From the NCBI GenBank assembly GCA_016190245.1, contig JACPQY010000083.1:1-64000 (forward strand): a DNA stretch of 64,000 nt, given 5' to 3'. The position numbers and the translations under genes are program-made. The stretch comes from Nitrospirota bacterium (GTDB taxonomy: Bacteria; JACPQY01). Below the pieces are notes generated by a model. It searched no databases. It was not told where the DNA came from and saw nothing but the letters and a program-made list of their open reading frames with translations. Of the stretch, positions 60,524-64,000 are shown piece by piece; positions within the stretch are counted from its first letter, which is position 1, and every line of letters begins with the position of its first letter.

Positions 60524-62230
60524 TCACGCGAGTTCCAACACTTCCTCTTGGGTCACGCGGAGGATCTCCTCCACCGTCGTCTGCCCCGCCAGCACGCGGC
60601 GCGCGCCGTCTTCGCGCAGCGTCTGCATGCCCCTCGATCGGGCCAGTCGGCGGATGACGTTGGCGTCCGTCTTCTGAACGATGGCTTCCTGGATTTCCGG
60701 CCCTACGACCAGCAGCTCGAAGATGCCCGTCCGGCCGCGAAAGCCGGTGAACAGACACTCGGGACACCCCTTGCCACGGTAGAACTGCACGCCGCCCGAG
60801 GCGGAATGGGACACGCCCAATTCCACCACCTGCGAGGCGGACGGCTCGTACGGCTCCTTGCAGGACAGGCAGATCGTGCGCACCAGGCGCTGGGCCAGAA
60901 CGGCCACGAGCGAGGACGAAATCAGAAACGGCTCGGTGCCCATGTCGATCAGGCGCGTGAGGGCGCCCGGCGAATCGTTCGTGTGGAGGGTGGAAAAGAC
61001 GAGGTGCCCCGTGAGCGAGGCCTGGATCGCGATCTCCGCCGTCTCCACGTCGCGAATTTCGCCGACGAGGATCACGTCCGGGTCCTGGCGCAGAATGGAG
61101 CGCAGCGCGCTGGCGAACGTAAGCTCGATCTTGGGATTCACCTGGATCTGGCCGATCCCGCGGATCTGGTACTCGATGGGATCCTCGACGGTGATGATGT
61201 TCTTGTCCGGGGAGTTGATCTTCGAGATGGCGCCGTAGAGGGTGGTCGTCTTGCCCGATCCCGTCGGCCCGGTCACGAGGATGATCCCGTTGCTCCGCAC
61301 GATGAGCTTGTGGACGGTCTCCAGCTCCTTCCCATCGAGGCCAATTTCCTCGAGATGAAGGAGGCGCAGGCTCTTGTCGAGCAAACGCATGACGATCCGC
61401 TCCCCGAAGGCGGTGGGCACGGACGAGACGCGGATGTCCACGTCCTTCCCCGCGATGAGCAAGCGGATGCGGCCGTCCTGCGGGAGACGCTTCTCGGCGA
61501 TGTTCATCCCGGCCATCACCTTGACGCGCGAGGTGATCGTCGGCTGGGCGGCCTTCGGAGGCGTGAGCACGTTGTAGAGGATGCCGTCGATCCGATAGCG
61601 GATGACCAGATCCCGCTCGAACGGCTCCACGTGAATGTCCGTGGCGCGCTGCTTGATCGCGTTGTAGAGGAGCGAGTTCACGAGCCGGATGATGGGCTGC
61701 TCGTCCGTCACGTCGAGGAGGTCTTCCGCCTCCGGGAGGGCCTCGGCATCGATCCCCAGCGAGTCCTCCTTGAGCCCCTCCATGGTCCGTCCCGAGGCCG
61801 CGAGCTTGTCGTAGATCTGGTTGATGAGGGCGACGATGCGCTCCTTCTCGGCGAGGCGCAGATCGAGCGGGCTTTCGAGGACGAGCCCGAGGTCGTCAAT
61901 CCCCTCCAGGTCCAGCGGATCGTGCATCACGGTCAGAACACTCCCGTTGAGCCTCTTCAGGGGGATGATGTGGTGCTGCTTCACGAACTGGATCGGGATC
62001 TTCTCGGCCAGCGACACATCGAGGTCGTCGGGCGGCCGCTGGAGGAGGGGGATGTCGTATTGGCGGGCGAGCGCCTGGATGAGAAGGGTCTCCGTGATCG
62101 CCTTCTGCTTGAGCAGGATCTCCCCCACGCGCCCGCCTTTGGCGCGCTGGGTTTCGAGAGCCGCCTCAATGGCGTCGGGCGCGACCCCGAACTCTTCGGT
62201 CAGGATCTCGCCCAGCCGCCTGGCCGTCAC
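60524..62230 (-). CDS. gspE: Type II secretion ATPase GspE (PilB-like)
   Basis: 568 residues from GTG. N-terminal MshEN c-di-GMP-binding-type domain (ILTEEFGVAPDAIEAAL, LLQRPPDDLDVSLAEKIP), then the ATPase: Walker A TGPTGSGKTTTLYG, Asp box ITVEDPIEYQ, Walker B ILRQDPDVILVGEIRD, His box GHLVFSTLHTND, and a zinc CLSC...CPEC motif. Powers pilin or pseudopilin assembly. It overlaps gspD by 4 nt. The MshEN domain may couple it to the c-di-GMP enzyme at 5899. Confidence 0.94.
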   Translation of the reverse strand: MTARRLGEILTEEFGVAPDAIEAALETQRAKGGRVGEILLKQKAITETLLIQALARQYDIPLLQRPPDDLDVSLAEKIPIQFVKQHHIIPLKRLNGSVLTVMHDPLDLEGIDDLGLVLESPLDLRLAEKERIVALINQIYDKLAASGRTMEGLKEDSLGIDAEALPEAEDLLDVTDEQPIIRLVNSLLYNAIKQRATDIHVEPFERDLVIRYRIDGILYNVLTPPKAAQPTITSRVKVMAGMNIAEKRLPQDGRIRLLIAGKDVDIRVSSVPTAFGERIVMRLLDKSLRLLHLEEIGLDGKELETVHKLIVRSNGIILVTGPTGSGKTTTLYGAISKINSPDKNIITVEDPIEYQIRGIGQIQVNPKIELTFASALRSILRQDPDVILVGEIRDVETAEIAIQASLTGHLVFSTLHTNDSPGALTRLIDMGTEPFLISSSLVAVLAQRLVRTICLSCKEPYEPSASQVVELGVSHSASGGVQFYRGKGCPECLFTGFRGRTGIFELLVVGPEIQEAIVQKTDANVIRRLARSRGMQTLREDGARRVLAGQTTVEEILRVTQEEVLELA

Positions 62231-64000
62231 GGGCCTTTCTCCGGGGCGGGGGGCTCGATGTCCGGCGGTGGCGGCTCCGCGGGACCGGGCTCCGCGGGCG
62301 GCGGTTCGGGAGGCGCCGGCGGCGCCGGGGGGGGGGCCTGAGGCCCAGGCGGGGCCGCCTCAGGCGGCGGAGGAGTCTCCCGCGGGTAACGCCCCCTCCG
62401 TTCGGGAGGTACCTCTTGCGTCCGGATCTTCTCCTGGATTTTCTCCGCCGCCTTGCGGTGCTCCTTGGTCGCCCGCTCGAGCGTGCGCTGGATCTCCTGG
62501 CTCTTGCGAATGGCGATGTCCTGCAACTCCTCGGGCGTGGTGACGATGTACGGCGTGAGGAAAATCAGAAGGTTCGTCTTGAGGAGTCGCTTCTTCGAGG
62601 AGCGGAACAGCCAGCCGATGATCGGGATATCGCCCAGGATCGGCACCTTGCTCTCGCTCACACTCGTCGTGTCCTCGATCAGGCCGCCGATAACGACGGT
62701 CTGGCCGTTTTCCACCACCACGGTGTTCTTCACCGATCGCTTGCGCGTGATGAGCCCCTGCTGGCCCACCTGGAAGCCCGTGGGTACCTGCTCGCTCACC
62801 GCGGAGATTTCCTGGGCAATCGTGAGCCTCACGGACCCGCCCTCGCTGATCTGCGGCGTGACCTTGAGATTGATGCCCACGTCGCGCCGCTCGATGTTCT
62901 GGATGATAGGCGCTCCCGCCAGGGTGGACTGCTGGGTCTGCGTGATGAAGGGAATGTTGGAGCCGACGACGATCTCGGCGTCCTCGTTGTCCACCGTCAG
63001 AATCTGCGGCGTGGAGAGAATGTTCACGTCCTCGTCGGCCGCGAGCGCGTTGAGGAACGCCCCAAAGGTGGGGAACTTCACTTTCGACCCGCCGACATCC
63101 AGCTCAAACCCCTCGCCGAGGATGCCCACGAACATCCCGGGCTTGGCGAAGGTGGCCAGCCCGCCGCCCGCCGCCCCACCCGCGGCGCCGAGCGGAACGA
63201 GCGTACTGGCACCGCCCAGGTTCGTGCCGCCGAACGTGATCGTGCCGTCGGCGTTCGCCTTTCCCACGTGGGCCACGATCCCGAAGTCCTTGCGCCGGTC
63301 GAAAGAGATCTCGAGGATGGCCCCCTCCACGAACACCTGCCGGCGCCGCACGTCCAGCATCTCGATGACGTCCTCGATCGTGTCGTAGTCCTTCTGCGAG
63401 GCGATGATGATGAGTGAGTTGGTGGCCTTGTCCGCGGTGATCTTGATGTTCCCTTCGAGCGTCACGGACGGGGTTATGGCCCCCGCGGCCGGCCCGGCCG
63501 TTCCGCCCGGCGGCTTGGCCCCCGGCTGCTGGCGCGTGGGGAGCCCCGCCACGAGGTTGGCCAGCACCTGCGCCAGTTCCTCGGCGTCGGCAAAACTCAG
63601 GCCGCGCACGTGGATGCGCCCCCCCCCGGCCTCGAGCGGCCGGTCCAGCTCGGCCACGAGCTGTCGGAGCTTCTCGATCTCCAGCCTCGGGCCCACCACG
63701 ATGAGGAAGTTGAGCCGGTCGTCCGGAATGATCTTCGTGATCCCCGTTCCCGCCCCCTGCTGGGGCGTGGTGCCCGGCCGCGGTCGCCGCTGGCGCCCCG
63801 TCTGCTCCACGAAAATCTGCGAGACCTGCTGCGCCAGCACCGTCACATCCGCGAAACGAACAGGGATGATCTCCACCACGTCCTCGAAGCCGGGAATGTC
63901 GAGCGTCTCGATGATCTGCATCATCCGGCGGATGTTGGCGGACGTGTCGATAAAAATGAGGATGTTGGTCGGGGCGTAGGACTTGACCACGCCGTTGCGG
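62227..64000 (-). CDS. gspD: Secretin GspD, 5' end beyond window
   Basis: At least 587 residues; the frame is open through the window edge at 64000, so the N0 and signal region are missing. N1-N3-type domains (VEIIPVRFADVTVLAQQVSQ, VNLVAGLPTR region, ITADKATNSLIIIASQKDYD) then the secretin core (VFVEGAILEISFDRRKDFG, VVVENGQTVVIGGLIED, VPILGDIPIIGWLFR, LLIFLTPYIV). A Pro-rich tail of about 50 residues at the C-terminus is unusual. Forms the outer-membrane gate. Confidence 0.94.
   Translation of the reverse strand, partial: RNGVVKSYAPTNILIFIDTSANIRRMMQIIETLDIPGFEDVVEIIPVRFADVTVLAQQVSQIFVEQTGRQRRPRPGTTPQQGAGTGITKIIPDDRLNFLIVVGPRLEIEKLRQLVAELDRPLEAGGGRIHVRGLSFADAEELAQVLANLVAGLPTRQQPGAKPPGGTAGPAAGAITPSVTLEGNIKITADKATNSLIIIASQKDYDTIEDVIEMLDVRRRQVFVEGAILEISFDRRKDFGIVAHVGKANADGTITFGGTNLGGASTLVPLGAAGGAAGGGLATFAKPGMFVGILGEGFELDVGGSKVKFPTFGAFLNALAADEDVNILSTPQILTVDNEDAEIVVGSNIPFITQTQQSTLAGAPIIQNIERRDVGINLKVTPQISEGGSVRLTIAQEISAVSEQVPTGFQVGQQGLITRKRSVKNTVVVENGQTVVIGGLIEDTTSVSESKVPILGDIPIIGWLFRSSKKRLLKTNLLIFLTPYIVTTPEELQDIAIRKSQEIQRTLERATKEHRKAAEKIQEKIRTQEVPPERRGRYPRETPPPPEAAPPGPQAPPPAPPAPPEPPPAEPGPAEPPPPDIEPPAPEKGP

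Noticed and set aside
60548-62341. 597-residue plus-strand frame
   Set aside because: Shadow of gspE; no motifs, and opposite to an intact ATPase with all Walker and zinc motifs.

Overview
The window is a gene-dense, GC-rich stretch of chromosome from a Gram-negative-type bacterium. It carries an Omp85-family outer-membrane protein, many lipobox proteins and a type II secretion / type IV pilus-like secretin-ATPase-membrane protein cluster. The order thrS-infC-rpmI-rplT-pheS-pheT-ihfA-merR, followed by gap-pgk-tpiA-secG-gph, resembles deltaproteobacteria and neighbouring uncultivated lineages. I cannot name the species, and the lineage is an inference from gene order and cell-envelope type.

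Layout. 0-5 kb: a transposase relic, two VapBC pairs, a short-chain dehydrogenase and an Omp85 protein. 5-16.7 kb: an RRM protein, a cNMP/PAS/GGDEF/EAL regulator, an NAPE-PLD-like hydrolase, a lipoprotein-HupE-propeller operon, an M48 protease, an EndoIII-like protein and queA. 16.7-21.95 kb: an accessory island with a toxin-antitoxin pair and a complete chromosomal integron. The integron has its integrase with its own promoter, a cassette promoter Pc, four attC sites, and three gene cassettes reading away from the integrase (HEPN/Ymh protein, RHH-MazF, BrnTA). Imperfect direct repeats of an enoyl-CoA hydratase 3' end bracket the island. 21.9-28 kb: enoyl-CoA hydratase, SCP2, LarC, a large sensor kinase and tRNA-Val. 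28-39.6 kb: translation and lower-glycolysis operons. 39.6-40.4 kb: a graveyard of broken toxin-antitoxin and transposase pieces. 40.5-48.9 kb: envelope lipoproteins, then a nuclease locus in which a WYL-regulator 3' end and a TM0106-type nuclease 5' end bracket exchangeable genes twice. 49-59 kb: relics and toxin-antitoxin genes, trxB, a prephenate dehydratase-like protein, a CehA-like metallohydrolase and a citrate-synthase homologue lacking two of three catalytic residues. 59-64 kb: gspF-gspE-gspD, with gspD cut by the window edge.

Themes. Toxin-antitoxin genes are very abundant (eight recognisable pairs plus at least five relics). Several promoters place the predicted transcription start within 0-5 nt of the start codon, which suggests frequent leaderless mRNAs. 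ThrS and PheT both lack their usual N-terminal appended domains, and infC has the non-standard start codon AUC. The two systems most worth following up are the integron island and the WYL/nuclease locus with swapped middle genes.
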